A DNA stretch of 64,000 nt. Source: an uncultured Maricaulis sp. (lineage in GTDB: Bacteria; Pseudomonadota; Alphaproteobacteria; Caulobacterales; Maricaulaceae). The stretch covers positions 1-64,000 of the forward strand of contig NZ_CAMYLS010000002.1 in NCBI RefSeq assembly GCF_947259345.1. Direction: 5' to 3'. Positions 24,604 through 33,980 of the stretch are shown piece by piece. Numbering within the stretch: position 1 is the first letter of the stretch; each line of letters opens with the position of its first letter. Position numbers and translations under genes: made by a program. The notes below the pieces were generated by a model. It saw only the letters and a list, made by a program, of their open reading frames with translations. It had not been told where the DNA came from and did no database searches.

Positions 24604-26501
24604 TAAACACGCCCCGCGATTGAGGAGAAGTCCGTCCGGCTCATGCCCTGCTTACCGCTGGAAAAGCCGGTGCCCTTGCCGCCGTCTTCCTCGAACAGGG
24701 CGGCGAGCTGGTCGGTCATGGCGCCGCCGAGTTGCTCGACGTCATTGATCGTCACCGCGCGGCGATACCAGCGGGTGACGTCATGGCCGATGCCGATGGC
24801 GAGCAGTTCGACTTCCGAACGGGTTTCGATCATGGCGATGGTTTCGCGCAGATGGCGTTCCAGATAGCCGGCGGAATTGGCCGATTGGGTGCCGTCATCG
24901 ACCGGGGCGCCGTCCGAGATCACCATCATGATGCGGCGCTGTTCCGGGCGGGCGGCCATGCGTTTCCAGGCCCACATCAGGGCCTCGCCATCGATATTTT
25001 CCTTCAACAGGCCCTCGCGCATCATCAGGCCGAGATTGACCCGGGCGCGGCGCCAGGGTGTGTCGGCCGCCTTGTAGATGATGTGGCGCAGATCATTGAG
25101 CCGGCCCGGATGCGGCGGCTTGCCTTCGGCCAGCCATTTTTCCTTCGAGCGCCCGCCCTTCCAGGCCTTGGTGGTGAAGCCGAGAATCTCGGTCTTCACG
25201 CCGCAGCGTTCCAGCGTGCGGGCGAGGATGTCGGCACAGGCCGCTGCGACCATGATCGGCCGACCGCGCATGGAGCCGGAATTGTCCAGCACCAGGGTGA
25301 CGATGGTGTCGCGGAATTCGGTATCGCTCTCCTGCTTGTAGGAGAGCGGCAGGGTCGGGTCGGCGATGACACGGGCGAGGCGGGAGCCGTCCAGCACGCC
25401 TTCCTCGAGGTCGAAATTCCAGGCCCGTTCCTGCTGCGCCATCAGGCGGCGCTGCAGCCGGTTGGCCAGGCGGCCGACGACCTGGTCGAGGCCTTTCAGC
25501 GTATTGTCGAGATATTTGCGCAAGCGTTCCAGTTCGTCCGGCTCGCACAGATCGGAAGCCTGGATGATTTCGTCGAACTCGCGCGTGAAGACCTTGTAGA
25601 ACTTGGCATCGGGATCATTGGCCGGCTGCCAGTTCGGACGCATGGCCGTTTGTGCGGCGCCCTCATCATCCATCGCATCGACACGGGTCTCGGCATCATC
25701 CGTGTCGGCATTGATCTCGTCTTCATCGCCGGCGGTGCCGGCCGCATCAGGCGTGTCGGGCTGGTCACCCTGCTGGTCGTCGCCTTCGGCATCATCGCCG
25801 GTGCGTTCCTCGCGATCGACGCCTTCATCCTCGTCTTCGGGATTTTCCGATTGATCGGGATCGCCGCCGAGTTCGTCGGAGAGATCGAGATCCTGGATGA
25901 CCGTGCGCAACAGATCGGCGAAGGCGGTCTGGTCGTCGGCGTTTTCGGCCAGGGCATCCAGCGACAGGCCGGCCACGCTTTCCATCTGGTCGCGCCAGAG
26001 ATTCATCAGGCCATCCGCTTCGCGCGGGGAGGGCTGACCGGTGATGCGTTCGCGGACCAGAAGGGCGAGGGCCTCCTCCATCGGGGCAGACTGCCGGTCC
26101 TCGACCCGCTGCCAGCCCTTCTGCTTGCAGCGCATGGCCAGGGCCGCTTCGAGATTGCCCGCCATACCGCGCATGTCCCGGGCGCCCAGACCCTCGACGC
26201 GGGCCTGTTCGGCCGCATGGAAGATAGCGCGTGCGGTCGCGCCCGGCGGCAGGACACGGACATGGGCGGCCTCGTCATGATGGGCCAGGCGCAGGGCCAG
26301 GGCATCGGCCCGGCCGCGCACGGCAGCTGCCGCCTCCGGCGAGGGTTCACTGCCGGGATTGGGCAGGACCATGCGCCCGCCCGACAGGCCGGCAATCTCG
26401 CCACCAAAGCGCACGTCGAGCTCCCGGTCGCCGGCAATGGCGCGGGTGGTGATGGACAGGGCACGCTTGAACGCGTCCGGATCGGCAGGCGGTTGGCTCA
26501 T
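24603..26501 (-). CDS. cobT: Cobaltochelatase subunit CobT
   Basis: CobT works with CobS and CobN to insert cobalt into hydrogenobyrinic acid a,c-diamide in aerobic B12 synthesis. The 632-aa protein has the CobT N-terminal domain, a strongly acidic Asp/Glu linker (about 205-285), and a C-terminal von Willebrand A domain with MIDAS motif DNSGS (406-410) and TTKAW, then [10 protein letters not shown]. Length is normal. CobS (32370-33356) is on the same strand but about 5.9 kb upstream rather than adjacent. A perfect inverted repeat overlaps the stop codon. Confidence 0.95.
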   Translation of the reverse strand: MSQPPADPDAFKRALSITTRAIAGDRELDVRFGGEIAGLSGGRMVLPNPGSEPSPEAAAAVRGRADALALRLAHHDEAAHVRVLPPGATARAIFHAAEQARVEGLGARDMRGMAGNLEAALAMRCKQKGWQRVEDRQSAPMEEALALLVRERITGQPSPREADGLMNLWRDQMESVAGLSLDALAENADDQTAFADLLRTVIQDLDLSDELGGDPDQSENPEDEDEGVDREERTGDDAEGDDQQGDQPDTPDAAGTAGDEDEINADTDDAETRVDAMDDEGAAQTAMRPNWQPANDPDAKFYKVFTREFDEIIQASDLCEPDELERLRKYLDNTLKGLDQVVGRLANRLQRRLMAQQERAWNFDLEEGVLDGSRLARVIADPTLPLSYKQESDTEFRDTIVTLVLDNSGSMRGRPIMVAAACADILARTLERCGVKTEILGFTTKAWKGGRSKEKWLAEGKPPHPGRLNDLRHIIYKAADTPWRRARVNLGLMMREGLLKENIDGEALMWAWKRMAARPEQRRIMMVISDGAPVDDGTQSANSAGYLERHLRETIAMIETRSEVELLAIGIGHDVTRWYRRAVTINDVEQLGGAMTDQLAALFEEDGGKGTGFSSGKQGMSRTDFSSIAGRV

Positions 26502-26680
26502 GGCTGCAAGGGTAATTCATTCAGGCGGAATTGCGAGTGCGGACAACCGCAAAAACCACAGCTGGCACAGGCGCGGAGACCAAGTTTTTGCCGACTTCCC
26601 GTGCTTTCCCGTCCGATCTGCGTTATCCTCCTCCTTCATGTCGGCCAGTTGCCGGCATGCAGATGAGAGGGGTTAGGCTG

Positions 26681-26959
26681 ATGTCGAAATCGGACTATCA
26701 AGACGCGCTTCTCGATCCGGCGGATGTTTTTGCAACGCCGGAGGCTGTTCTGGAAAGCGCTGAACTGAGCCGCAACCAGAAGATCGAACTCCTGCGACGC
26801 TGGCAATACGCCGCGCATGAAGAAGCCGTGGCGGTCGAGGAGGGCATGTCGGGTGAAACGCCGACCCTGCTACGCCGGGTGGCCCTGGCGCTTGAGTCGC
26901 TGGGCGATGATGGTGGCGACCGGACGGGTACCGCCAACAAGCAAAACGGCGTGTCCTGA
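26681..26959 (+). CDS. Small conserved alphaproteobacterial hypothetical protein (92 aa)
   Basis: The sequence contains the pattern DPADVFATPEAVLESAELSR, then NQKIELLRRWQYAAHEEAVAVEEGM, and a C-terminal TLLRRVALALESLGD. This matches a small soluble protein family widespread in alphaproteobacteria (start/regulator-like, function unknown). It is helical and acidic with no membrane segment. GAGAGGGG lies upstream of the ATG at 26681. Earlier ATGs in frame would add a non-conserved leader. It is divergent from cobT. Confidence 0.75.
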   Translation: MSKSDYQDALLDPADVFATPEAVLESAELSRNQKIELLRRWQYAAHEEAVAVEEGMSGETPTLLRRVALALESLGDDGGDRTGTANKQNGVS

Positions 26960-27060
26960 CAGGCGCCGCCCTGTACCGTGCTGCCGGAGCATGCGCAGGT
27001 TAAAGCGGGATCGCGGCGTCAACCTCTCGCTAACCCAATCGTGGAAAACTCGAACCCGGA

Positions 27061-27087
27061 CCCGTACAGGCAAAAATGCCTGCCGGG
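27061..27087 (+). promoter_or_regulatory. 5' hairpin just upstream of the flagellin gene
   Basis: CCCG-TA-CAGGCA-AAAA-TGCCTG-C-CGGG folds into a 10-bp stem with a small internal loop, 30 nt before the flagellin start. Caulobacter flagellin mRNAs carry 5' leader structures bound by FlbT, so a post-transcriptional role is possible. Confidence 0.4.
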
Positions 27088-27116
27088 CCGTAACGATGGT
27101 GGCGAGTGTCGGCAGG

Positions 27117-27965
27117 ATGACCTTTTCGGTCCATTCCATGGCCTCCGTGAACTCCGCGCTGCAGCATATGAGCATGCTGCAAAGCCAGACTGCCGCAGTG
27201 CAGGACCGGATCGCGACGGGGCTCAAGGTTGGCAGTGCCAGTGATAATGGCACGGTCTGGGCGATGGCCCAGGTCATGCGCTCGGACAATGAGTCCCGGG
27301 CCAGCGCCCTCACATCCATTGATCTGGGAACCGGCGTTGTCGAGACGGCCCTGGCGGCCTCCGAAGGCATTTCCGATCTTATGGTGGAGATGCATTCCAA
27401 ACTTGTCGCCGCAACCGATACGACGCTGGACGAACAGAGCTGGCGCAGCCTGATGACGGACTATATCGAGCTGGGCAATCAGGCGGTCCGGTTGGCCGAG
27501 AATGCCAGCTTCAATGACCTCAACCTGCTGGAAAGTGGCGGTGAAGACCTGTCCGTCCTTATCGGCGCCAGACCGGATCAGACCCTGACAATCGCGGCCG
27601 AAGACCTCACCGATGGCGGCGGTATCTTTGACGCCGGCCTCGCCGCGACCCTGCCGCAGAGCGATAACAGCACCGTCGTCACCCAGCCGACCTCGGCCGA
27701 TGTAACCGCGTTTGAAAGCTCCATGACGGACGTCAATTCCGCGATCTCGCGCCTGGGTGTCGGGCTGCGCTCGCTGGAAATCCAGAAGACGCTGTTGGTC
27801 AAGCAGAGCGATGCGACGAGCGCGGGCATCGGTAATCTGGTCGACGCGGATCTCGGCCGCGAGAGCGCCAGGCTGCAGGCGCTCCAGGTGCGCGAGCAAT
27901 TGGGCCTTCAGGCGTTGCAGATCGCCAATCAGGCGCCGCGCGTCATTCTCAATTTCTTCCAGTAA
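27117..27965 (+). CDS. Flagellin, short alphaproteobacterial type (282 aa)
   Basis: The N-terminal D0/D1 helices (SVNSALQHMSMLQSQTAAVQ, then DRIATGLKVGSASDNGTVW) and the C-terminal D0 helix (LQALQVREQLGLQALQIANQ, then APRVILNFFQ) are those of flagellin. The central region is short, as in Caulobacter-type flagellins. It is an orphan: no other flagellar gene is in the window. The start is uncertain. ATG at 27117 gives the best N-terminus but has only an adjacent AGG, and 27096 or 27138 are possible. No sigma-54 TGGCAC-N5-TTGC promoter was found upstream. A stable hairpin lies in the expected leader. Confidence 0.88.
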   Translation: MTFSVHSMASVNSALQHMSMLQSQTAAVQDRIATGLKVGSASDNGTVWAMAQVMRSDNESRASALTSIDLGTGVVETALAASEGISDLMVEMHSKLVAATDTTLDEQSWRSLMTDYIELGNQAVRLAENASFNDLNLLESGGEDLSVLIGARPDQTLTIAAEDLTDGGGIFDAGLAATLPQSDNSTVVTQPTSADVTAFESSMTDVNSAISRLGVGLRSLEIQKTLLVKQSDATSAGIGNLVDADLGRESARLQALQVREQLGLQALQIANQAPRVILNFFQ

Positions 27966-28032
27966 GCTTGCCCGGCTTGTCGCTGTTGGATGGCCGCTCT
28001 ATCTGAGCGGTCGAACAGGCGGAGCGGGTAGC

Positions 28033-28977
28033 GTGACTTCAACCATTGTGATCGGAGCCGGCATGGCCGGCCTGGCCTGTGCCCGTCACCTCGCCGATGC
28101 GGGGCAGGATGTCATCGTGCTCGACAAGGGGCGGGGGCTGGGCGGCCGCCTCGCGACCCGACGCAGCGAGTATGGGGCTTTTGATCATGGCGCCCAGTAT
28201 ATCACCGCCCGAAACCCTGGCTTTGCCGCCTGGCTCGATCAAGCCGAGCTCGCGAGCTCGGCCGCGCCCTGGCAGCAATTGGGCGTGGACCGGACCTGGT
28301 GGGTCGGAACCCCGGGCATGAGCCGGATTGTCGCCCCGCTGGCTGAGGGGCTCGACGTCCGAAAGGCCTGCCGCGTCGAGGCGGTTCGGAGCAACGCGCC
28401 GGGCTGGACGGTTGCGTGTGAGGGCGATGAGATTGTCCAGGCGGATCACCTCGCCATCGCGATCCCGGCGCCCCAGGCCGCGACGCTTCTCGCCGGCGTG
28501 ACGCCGCTCGCCGATGGCCTTGATGTCGTGCGCTATGCGCCTTGCTGGACCCTGATGGTCGCGCTCGCCGAACCGCTGGAGACCGCCCCGCGCGTCTATC
28601 GCGCCTCGGACGGGCCTTGTGCCTGGATCGCCTGCGACTCCTCCAAGCCGGGCCGTGCGGCAGACGGGGAGAATTGGGTGATTCAGGCCGGGCCGGGCTG
28701 GAGCGAAATCCATCTCGAGGACTCCTCCGATACCGTCAGCCGATTGCTTCACGACGCCTTTGAGTCCTGGGCTGGCGCCTTGCCCGATATTCGGTCCAGC
28801 CAGGTCCACCGCTGGCGCTATGCCCGTGTCCTCAAAGCCCTCGACGCGCCCTGTCTGTGGGATGGTGAGGCCGGTATCGGCCTGGCCGGCGACTGGTGTC
28901 TTGGTCCGCGGGTCGAAGCGGCGTATCTGTCCGGGCGCGCCCTGGCCGGGCGCATGCTGGCGACTCAGAGCCGGTAA
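28033..28977 (+). CDS. FAD-dependent oxidoreductase, renalase-like (314 aa)
   Basis: A dinucleotide-binding motif opens the protein (IVIGAGMAGLACARHLADAG, then VIVLDKGRGLGGRLATRR) and FDHGAQYITAR follows, a pattern of renalase-like and small FAD amine-oxidase-fold proteins. The C-terminal HRWRYARVLKALDAP and GIGLAGDWCLGPRVEAAYLS complete the FAD site. Substrate is unknown. The start is a GTG at 28033 with GGAG about 9 nt upstream. The frame extends far upstream but overlaps the flagellin gene. Its stop overlaps the csoR end convergently by about 13 bp. Confidence 0.88.
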   Translation: MTSTIVIGAGMAGLACARHLADAGQDVIVLDKGRGLGGRLATRRSEYGAFDHGAQYITARNPGFAAWLDQAELASSAAPWQQLGVDRTWWVGTPGMSRIVAPLAEGLDVRKACRVEAVRSNAPGWTVACEGDEIVQADHLAIAIPAPQAATLLAGVTPLADGLDVVRYAPCWTLMVALAEPLETAPRVYRASDGPCAWIACDSSKPGRAADGENWVIQAGPGWSEIHLEDSSDTVSRLLHDAFESWAGALPDIRSSQVHRWRYARVLKALDAPCLWDGEAGIGLAGDWCLGPRVEAAYLSGRALAGRMLATQSR

Positions 28978-29261
28978 TGCTTGGCCAGCAATCCGATCAG
29001 TTCGTCCATCTTGACCTTCTGGGCCTCGGCATCGCCGCTTTCGATGGCGTGGGCGACGCAATGGCCGGCATGATCGCGCAGGATTTCGCCTTCGACTGCG
29101 GCCAGGGCTGACTTCACCGCTGACAATTGTGTGAGCACGTCAATGCAATAGCGATCCTCTTCCAGCATGCGGCCTATGCCGCGCACTTGACCCTCAATGC
29201 GCTTGAGGCGGGACAGTGATTTTTCCCGAGCCGGGGTGAGGGGCGTGTGGAGATCGGACAT
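28965..29261 (-). CDS. csoR: CsoR-family copper-sensing repressor (98 aa)
   Basis: This all-helical DUF156/CsoR protein shows REKSLSRLKRIEGQVRGIGR, then MLEEDRYCIDVLTQLSAVKS. The Cu(I) ligands are complete: Cys39, His64 and Cys68, with the same spacing as M. tuberculosis CsoR (25 and 4 residues). It therefore senses copper rather than nickel/cobalt (RcnR) or formaldehyde (FrmR). On binding Cu(I) it should release its operator, a GC-rich palindrome at 29269-29286 located between this gene and the divergent copper efflux/oxidase operon. Length is usual for the family. Confidence 0.92.
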   Translation of the reverse strand: MSDLHTPLTPAREKSLSRLKRIEGQVRGIGRMLEEDRYCIDVLTQLSAVKSALAAVEGEILRDHAGHCVAHAIESGDAEAQKVKMDELIGLLAKHYRL

Positions 29262-29268
29262 GCGCTTG

Positions 29269-29286
29269 TATACCCCCGGGGGGTAT
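29269..29286. promoter_or_regulatory. CsoR operator between csoR and the copper operon
   Basis: GTATACCCCCGGGGGGTA with near-perfect dyad symmetry is the classic type-1 CsoR/RcnR site (TACCCCCCGGGGGGTA-like, AT-flanked). It lies 8 bp from the csoR start codon and 15 bp from the start of the TolC-like gene, so one repressor could control both directions. Confidence 0.82.
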
Positions 29287-29300
29287 GCTAGCGCAAGCCT

Positions 29301-30662
29301 ATGACACGAATGCGTTTGAACGTCTTGCCGGTGCTGGCCGGCCTTCTCATCGTCTCGGCCTGCACAACGGTCGATCCGGCCGCAGAGCGAGCCGGAGTGA
29401 TGGCGAGCCTGACCGAGCGGACCGGCCCGGTCGCCGATCCGGTCCTGCCGCGCGAGGGTGAAACTGTCAGCGAGGCCATGGCGGTCTCTCTGGCCCTCGC
29501 CAATAATCATCGTTTGCTGGCACGTCTGAACGAAGCGGGTCTGGCCCGGGCCGACCAGGTGATGGCGTCGCGTCCGGTCAATCCGATCGTCGAGGTCGTG
29601 ACCTTGCCGGGCGATGGTCATGGGCGCATCTGGGACGTTGATCTGCGCGCCTCCCTGCTTGGCATTGCCGCTACGCCCTGGCGGGCGGCGGTCGCTCAGG
29701 ATCGCTATGAGGTCCGGCAGGCGGAGACCGTATTGGCGACGCTGGACTTCGTGGCCGCAACGCGGCTTGCCTGGGTCGAGGCAGTCGCGGCCCGCCAGCG
29801 TCTGGACTTGCAACAGCGCATCCGTGACGCGGCGGCGGCAAGCCTGGTCGTGGCCGAGGAAATGCGTGCGGCCGGCAATGCACCGGTGCTTGAACTTGAA
29901 CGTGAGCGGATTTTCGCCCAGCAGGCCGAGCTGGATTATCTGGATGCGGAACACGCCGCTCTGCAAGCCCGGCTCGCCCTTGCACGCCAGCTGGGTGTTC
30001 CGGTGTCGGCAGACCAGCTGCCCACGCGGCTGGAAGCGGGTGAGGGGCCTTTGGCGCCGCTTGATGCGCAAACGGCGCTGAGCGCCAGCCTGCCGCTGGC
30101 CGCCGCGCGCTCCAATGTCGAGGCTGCCGCTGGCGAGGCCGGTCTGGAAAACTGGGCCAGCCTGCTCGAGCATGTTGAACTGGGCGGGGTGTTCGAGCGC
30201 GAGGACGGCGACTGGTCGCGAGGCTGGATGCTGGAATTTGCCCTGCCGGTCTTCGATACCGGATCGGCCCGTCGCACGGCGGCGCAGCTGCGGGCGGAAC
30301 AGGCGATCCATCGCCATGCCGCCTTGGCCTATGAAATCCGCAATGCCCTGGAATCCGCCCAGGCCGTGGCGACGCTGGCTCAGCGGCGTGTCACGCATAT
30401 TGAAAATGACGCCCTGCCGACCAGTGAGCGTCTGATGGATGCGACGATGCGCCAGTATAATGCGATGCAGGTCAGCGTCTTTGATCTGATGGCGACCGTG
30501 CAGATGCGCAGCCGGACCGGTCAGGCCTATGTTGACGCGCTGGCGGACTGGCACCGGGCCCGGATCGCGCTCGACCAGATCCGCTCTGGCGGGTCTCCGG
30601 CGATGGTGGCGGTCAGTGAGGCCTCGGATACAGCTCCGAGCCGGGGCGAGGGAGACCATTGA
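29301..30662 (+). CDS. TolC/CusC-family outer-membrane lipoprotein (453 aa)
   Basis: The lipoprotein signal MTRMRLNVLPVLAGLLIVSA ends at Cys21 (lipobox VSAC). The mature protein has two long helical hairpins with heptad repeats (RLDLQQRIRDAAAASLVVAE and RQYNAMQVSVFDLMATVQMR) and beta segments typical of outer-membrane efflux channels of the CzcC/CusC group. It begins the copper operon immediately downstream of the CsoR palindrome. No RND pump or membrane-fusion gene is beside it, so it may pair with components encoded elsewhere. The stop overlaps the start of the multicopper oxidase gene. Confidence 0.85.
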   Translation: MTRMRLNVLPVLAGLLIVSACTTVDPAAERAGVMASLTERTGPVADPVLPREGETVSEAMAVSLALANNHRLLARLNEAGLARADQVMASRPVNPIVEVVTLPGDGHGRIWDVDLRASLLGIAATPWRAAVAQDRYEVRQAETVLATLDFVAATRLAWVEAVAARQRLDLQQRIRDAAAASLVVAEEMRAAGNAPVLELERERIFAQQAELDYLDAEHAALQARLALARQLGVPVSADQLPTRLEAGEGPLAPLDAQTALSASLPLAAARSNVEAAAGEAGLENWASLLEHVELGGVFEREDGDWSRGWMLEFALPVFDTGSARRTAAQLRAEQAIHRHAALAYEIRNALESAQAVATLAQRRVTHIENDALPTSERLMDATMRQYNAMQVSVFDLMATVQMRSRTGQAYVDALADWHRARIALDQIRSGGSPAMVAVSEASDTAPSRGEGDH

Positions 30663-32041
30663 TGGGAATTTCCAGACGGGATGCCTTGCTCGCCGGGTCT
30701 GCCGGCCTTGCCGCGACCGGACTGGCCACCGGTTCGGCCTCGGCTCAGCCGGTTGCGCCGCGCGCCCACAGCGCCTCAGTTGCGCATGACCGGACCTATT
30801 CGCCGGGGCGGCCCGGCCGCGACTACACGCCGGTGGTCACACCGGACGGTGTGACCTTGCCTTACCGGATTGTCGACGGGGTGAAGGTCTTCCACCTCAT
30901 ATCCGAAGAGGTCGAGCACAGTTTCGCGCCGGGCCTCAATGCGAAGACCTGGGGCTATAATGGCCGCACGCACGGGCCGACAATCGAGGCCGTCGAGGGT
31001 GACCGGGTGCGGGTCTATGTCACCAATCGTCTGCCGGCACCGACGACCGTGCACTGGCATGGCGTCATCCTGCCCTCCGGCATGGACGGGGTGGGCGGTC
31101 TCAACCAGCGTGCCATCCATCCCGGCGAGACCTTCGTCTATGAGTGGACCTTCCGCCAGCACGGCACCTTCATGTACCACTCGCATCATGACGAGATGAC
31201 CCAGATGGCGCTGGGCATGATGGGGATGATCGTGGTTCATCCGCGCCAGCCGGTCGGTCCGCGCCCGGATCGTGATTATGCGATCATGCTGTCGGAATGG
31301 GTGCTGCATCCCGGTGCCGAGCGGCCCGATCCCAACGCGATGGGTGATTTCAACATCCTGACCATGAATGCGCGCTGTTATCCCGGCACTTCGCCGCTCA
31401 TCGCCGAGCGCGGCGAACGGGTGCGGATCCGTTTCGGAAATCTGTCGGCGATGGATCATCATCCGATCCATCTGCACGGCTATGCCTTCACCATCACGGA
31501 AACCGATGGCGGCGTGATCCCGGTCTCGGCGCGTCATCCCGACACCACCGTGCTGGTGCCGACGGGGTCGACGCGGACAGTCGACTTCGTTGCCGACAAT
31601 CCGGGCGATTGGGCCATGCATTGCCACATGACCCATCACGTCATGAACCAGATGGGCCATGGCATTCCCAATCTCACCGGCGTCAATGCCCGCCGTATCG
31701 ACCGCGCCGTCGGCGCCCTCCTGCCGACCTATATGACGATGGGCCAGGACGGGATGGGCGAGATGGGCCAGCACATCGAGATGGGCCATATGCCGGTGCC
31801 GGAAAACTCTCTGCCCATGGTCGGGGCTCCCGGCCCGCGCGATTACATCACCATGGGCGGCATGTTCACCATCCTGAAAGTCCGCGACCGTCTCACCGGC
31901 GATGGCGATCCGGGCTGGTATGACAATCCCGAGGGCGAGGCCCGCTTGGCTCGTGCTGACGAACTCAGCCGCGACGGCATCAACACGACGGCTTCGGAGG
32001 CTCCGGCCTCCGCCAACCCGCATCAAGGACATCACCCATGA
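30662..32041 (+). CDS. Tat-exported multicopper oxidase (459 aa)
   Basis: A twin-arginine signal (SRRDALLAGSAGLAATGLAT) opens the protein. All four copper motifs are present: HWHG (131-134), HSHH (173-176), HPIHLH (267-272) and HCHMTHHVMNQM (320-331), the last giving the type 1 Cys321 and axial Met331. A Met/His-rich stretch (GEMGQHIEMGHMPVPENSLP) near residue 365 resembles the copper-binding inserts of CueO/CopA. Expected role: oxidation of periplasmic Cu(I) to the less toxic Cu(II). It is coupled to the TolC-like gene by a TGATG overlap and to the next gene by a 4-bp overlap. Confidence 0.93.
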   Translation: MGISRRDALLAGSAGLAATGLATGSASAQPVAPRAHSASVAHDRTYSPGRPGRDYTPVVTPDGVTLPYRIVDGVKVFHLISEEVEHSFAPGLNAKTWGYNGRTHGPTIEAVEGDRVRVYVTNRLPAPTTVHWHGVILPSGMDGVGGLNQRAIHPGETFVYEWTFRQHGTFMYHSHHDEMTQMALGMMGMIVVHPRQPVGPRPDRDYAIMLSEWVLHPGAERPDPNAMGDFNILTMNARCYPGTSPLIAERGERVRIRFGNLSAMDHHPIHLHGYAFTITETDGGVIPVSARHPDTTVLVPTGSTRTVDFVADNPGDWAMHCHMTHHVMNQMGHGIPNLTGVNARRIDRAVGALLPTYMTMGQDGMGEMGQHIEMGHMPVPENSLPMVGAPGPRDYITMGGMFTILKVRDRLTGDGDPGWYDNPEGEARLARADELSRDGINTTASEAPASANPHQGHHP

Positions 32042-32373
32042 TCACGCTTCTCGCCACCAGCCTCCTGCTTGCCACCGCCTCCGCTGATCATCATGGCCAT
32101 CATGGCGGTCACGCCATGGCCGATGCCGAAGCGATGGCGCAGTCAATCGTCTCCGCTGATGTTCGCACGGTCGACACAGAGGCCCGCACCACGCTCCTGC
32201 GACATGAAGCCATGCCGGAACTGGGCATGGGCGCCATGGTCATGCCCTTCGCGATCGATGAGGGCGTGGAAATCGAGCTGTTCCAGCCGGGCGCCGCACT
32301 GATCGTCACCGTGACCCGCCGCGATGGCGAGTTGGTGGTGATCGCGGCTGAAGTCGATGAGAGCGTGGGCTAA
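32038..32373 (+). CDS. CusF-like periplasmic copper-binding protein (111 aa)
   Basis: A signal peptide ([16 protein letters not shown]) is followed by a His-rich segment ([11 protein letters not shown]) that could bind metal, then a small beta-barrel domain resembling CusF/Cop[33 protein letters not shown] and [20 protein letters not shown]. The His and the two Met residues in [15 protein letters not shown] fit the Cu(I)/Ag(I) chaperone site. It is the last gene of the copper operon (4-bp overlap with the multicopper oxidase) and ends in a 4-bp convergent overlap with cobS. Confidence 0.75.
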   Translation: MITLLATSLLLATASADHHGHHGGHAMADAEAMAQSIVSADVRTVDTEARTTLLRHEAMPELGMGAMVMPFAIDEGVEIELFQPGAALIVTVTRRDGELVVIAAEVDESVG

Positions 32374-33356
32374 GCCGCGCTGACACTCTTCACCGGGGCT
32401 TCCGGCAAATCCTCGGCGAAGACGCGCTGATACATCTCGGCAATGACCGGGCGTTCCAGCTCGTCGCACTTGTTCAGGAAAGTGAGGCGGAAGGCCATGC
32501 CGAGATCGCCGAAGATTTCCTGGTTTTCCGCCCAGGTCAGAACGGTACGCGGGCTCATCACGGTGGAGATATCGCCATTGATGAACGCTTCGCGGGTGAG
32601 GTCGGCGACCTTGACCATGTCGGCGACCTGTTTGCGGCCGTCTTCGGTGGCGGCCAGCTTTTTCATCTTGGCCAGCACGATGGCGTTTTCGGTTTCGCGC
32701 GGCAGATAGTTCAGCGTGGCGACGATAGACCAGCGGTCCATCTGGCCCTGGTTGATCTGCTGGGTGCCGTGATAGAGGCCGGTCGTGTCGCCCAGGCCGA
32801 TCGTGTTTGTGGTCGCGAACAGGCGGAAGGAGGGGTGCGGCCGGATCACCTTGGTCTGATCCAAAAGGGTCAGCGAGCCGGAGGCTTCCAGCACGCGCTG
32901 AATCACGAACATCACGTCCGGTCGGCCGGCATCGTATTCATCAAACAGGAGGGCGACCGGGCGCTGAAGGGCCCAGGGCAGGATGCCTTCCTGGAATTCC
33001 GTGATCTGCTTGCCATCCTTCAAGACGATGGCGTCCTTGCCGACCATGTCGATCCGGCTGACATGGCTGTCCAGATTGACCCGGACCATCGGCCAGTTGA
33101 GGCGCGCCGCGACCTGTTCGATATGGGTCGACTTGCCAGTGCCGTGATAGCCTTGGACCATGACGCGGCGATTGAAGGCAAAGCCCGACAGGATGGCGCG
33201 TGTGGTCGCCGGGTCGAAAACATAGTCCGGGTCCAGGATGGGCGTGTGTTCGTCCGGCGTCGAGAACATCGCCACCTCGAAGCCCGGATCAAAGCCGAAC
33301 AGCTCCTTGCAATCGGCTTTGGCGTCGGGCAGGGCAAGGGGGAAATTATCGCTCAT
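32370..33356 (-). CDS. cobS: Cobaltochelatase subunit CobS
   Basis: CobS is the AAA+ ATPase of the CobNST cobalt chelatase in aerobic B12 synthesis. Walker A is GYHGTGKST (69-77), Walker B is [17 protein letters not shown], and sensor-1 [14 protein letters not shown] follows. Length (328 aa) matches the family. The ATG at 33356 is preferred to the upstream ATG at 33383 because MSDNFPL is the usual opening. CobT lies downstream on the same strand but is separated by the copper operon, an FAD oxidoreductase, a flagellin and a small gene. Confidence 0.95.
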   Translation of the reverse strand: MSDNFPLALPDAKADCKELFGFDPGFEVAMFSTPDEHTPILDPDYVFDPATTRAILSGFAFNRRVMVQGYHGTGKSTHIEQVAARLNWPMVRVNLDSHVSRIDMVGKDAIVLKDGKQITEFQEGILPWALQRPVALLFDEYDAGRPDVMFVIQRVLEASGSLTLLDQTKVIRPHPSFRLFATTNTIGLGDTTGLYHGTQQINQGQMDRWSIVATLNYLPRETENAIVLAKMKKLAATEDGRKQVADMVKVADLTREAFINGDISTVMSPRTVLTWAENQEIFGDLGMAFRLTFLNKCDELERPVIAEMYQRVFAEDLPEAPVKSVSAA

Positions 33357-33475
33357 CGAACCGGTCTTTATGGCTGGACGCACACGTCATTTGCTGCGGT
33401 GCGTGATCATCGGACACATGGGAGGTATCGCACGTCCGCACCGCCTTCAAGTCAAGGCCGGTTGCTGCAAGCAAT

Positions 33476-33895
33476 TCAGATCAGTCGGCGACCGCGGGTA
33501 ACAAAGTGGGCGAGGGTTATCGCCAGCATTTCCAGCATGATGATGATCATGCCGAACTGGCCGGCATAATACTGTCCGTCGGTGATTTTCAGCCACACCG
33601 CGATATGAACCAGCGAACCCGCTGCCAGGGCGTAGACGGCAGCCCGCCGCGACAGGGCCAGCAGGGCCACACCGGCCAGCCAGGCGAGGCTCATCACGGC
33701 AAACCCGATGATCTCGATCGGTTCGGACCGGGCAATCGCGGTTCCGACATCGACCTCGCCCAGAACCGGACGCCAGAGACCGCTGAAAGTGCCAATGATC
33801 ATCGCGGACCAGAGACCCATATAAAGCAGGGGAAGGGTGACCAGCACGAACGCGATAATACGAACCGGGCCGAAACCCTTGTCCTCATTGCTCAT
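33476..33895 (-). CDS. Integral membrane protein of unknown function (139 aa)
   Basis: Four transmembrane helices are predicted: IIAFVLVTLPLLYMGLWSAM, IIGFAVMSLAWLAGVALLAL, AVYALAAGSLVHIAVWLKIT and FGMIIIMLEMLAITLAHFVT. The N-terminus is short and charged and the tail is basic (RGRRLI). No family is recognised. It is on the same strand as cobS but 119 bp upstream, so cotranscription is uncertain. Confidence 0.7.
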   Translation of the reverse strand: MSNEDKGFGPVRIIAFVLVTLPLLYMGLWSAMIIGTFSGLWRPVLGEVDVGTAIARSEPIEIIGFAVMSLAWLAGVALLALSRRAAVYALAAGSLVHIAVWLKITDGQYYAGQFGMIIIMLEMLAITLAHFVTRGRRLI

Positions 33896-33980
33896 GACGT
33901 CGCCCCGATACGTTGCCCACGTACAGCTTCTACGCAGTTGGCAAATAAAGGGTTAGGAGGACGACCGCGCCGGTTCGCAC

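Noticed and set aside
24732-26666. 644-codon plus-strand frame opposite cobT
   Set aside because: Mirror of cobT, including its acidic linker read as hydrophobic Ile/Val/Gly stretches, so it looks like a membrane protein only by accident.
27994-28010. CCGCTC/GAGCGG hairpin after the flagellin gene as a terminator
   Set aside because: Only a 6-bp stem and no T-run follows. It is not distinguishable from chance in high-GC DNA.
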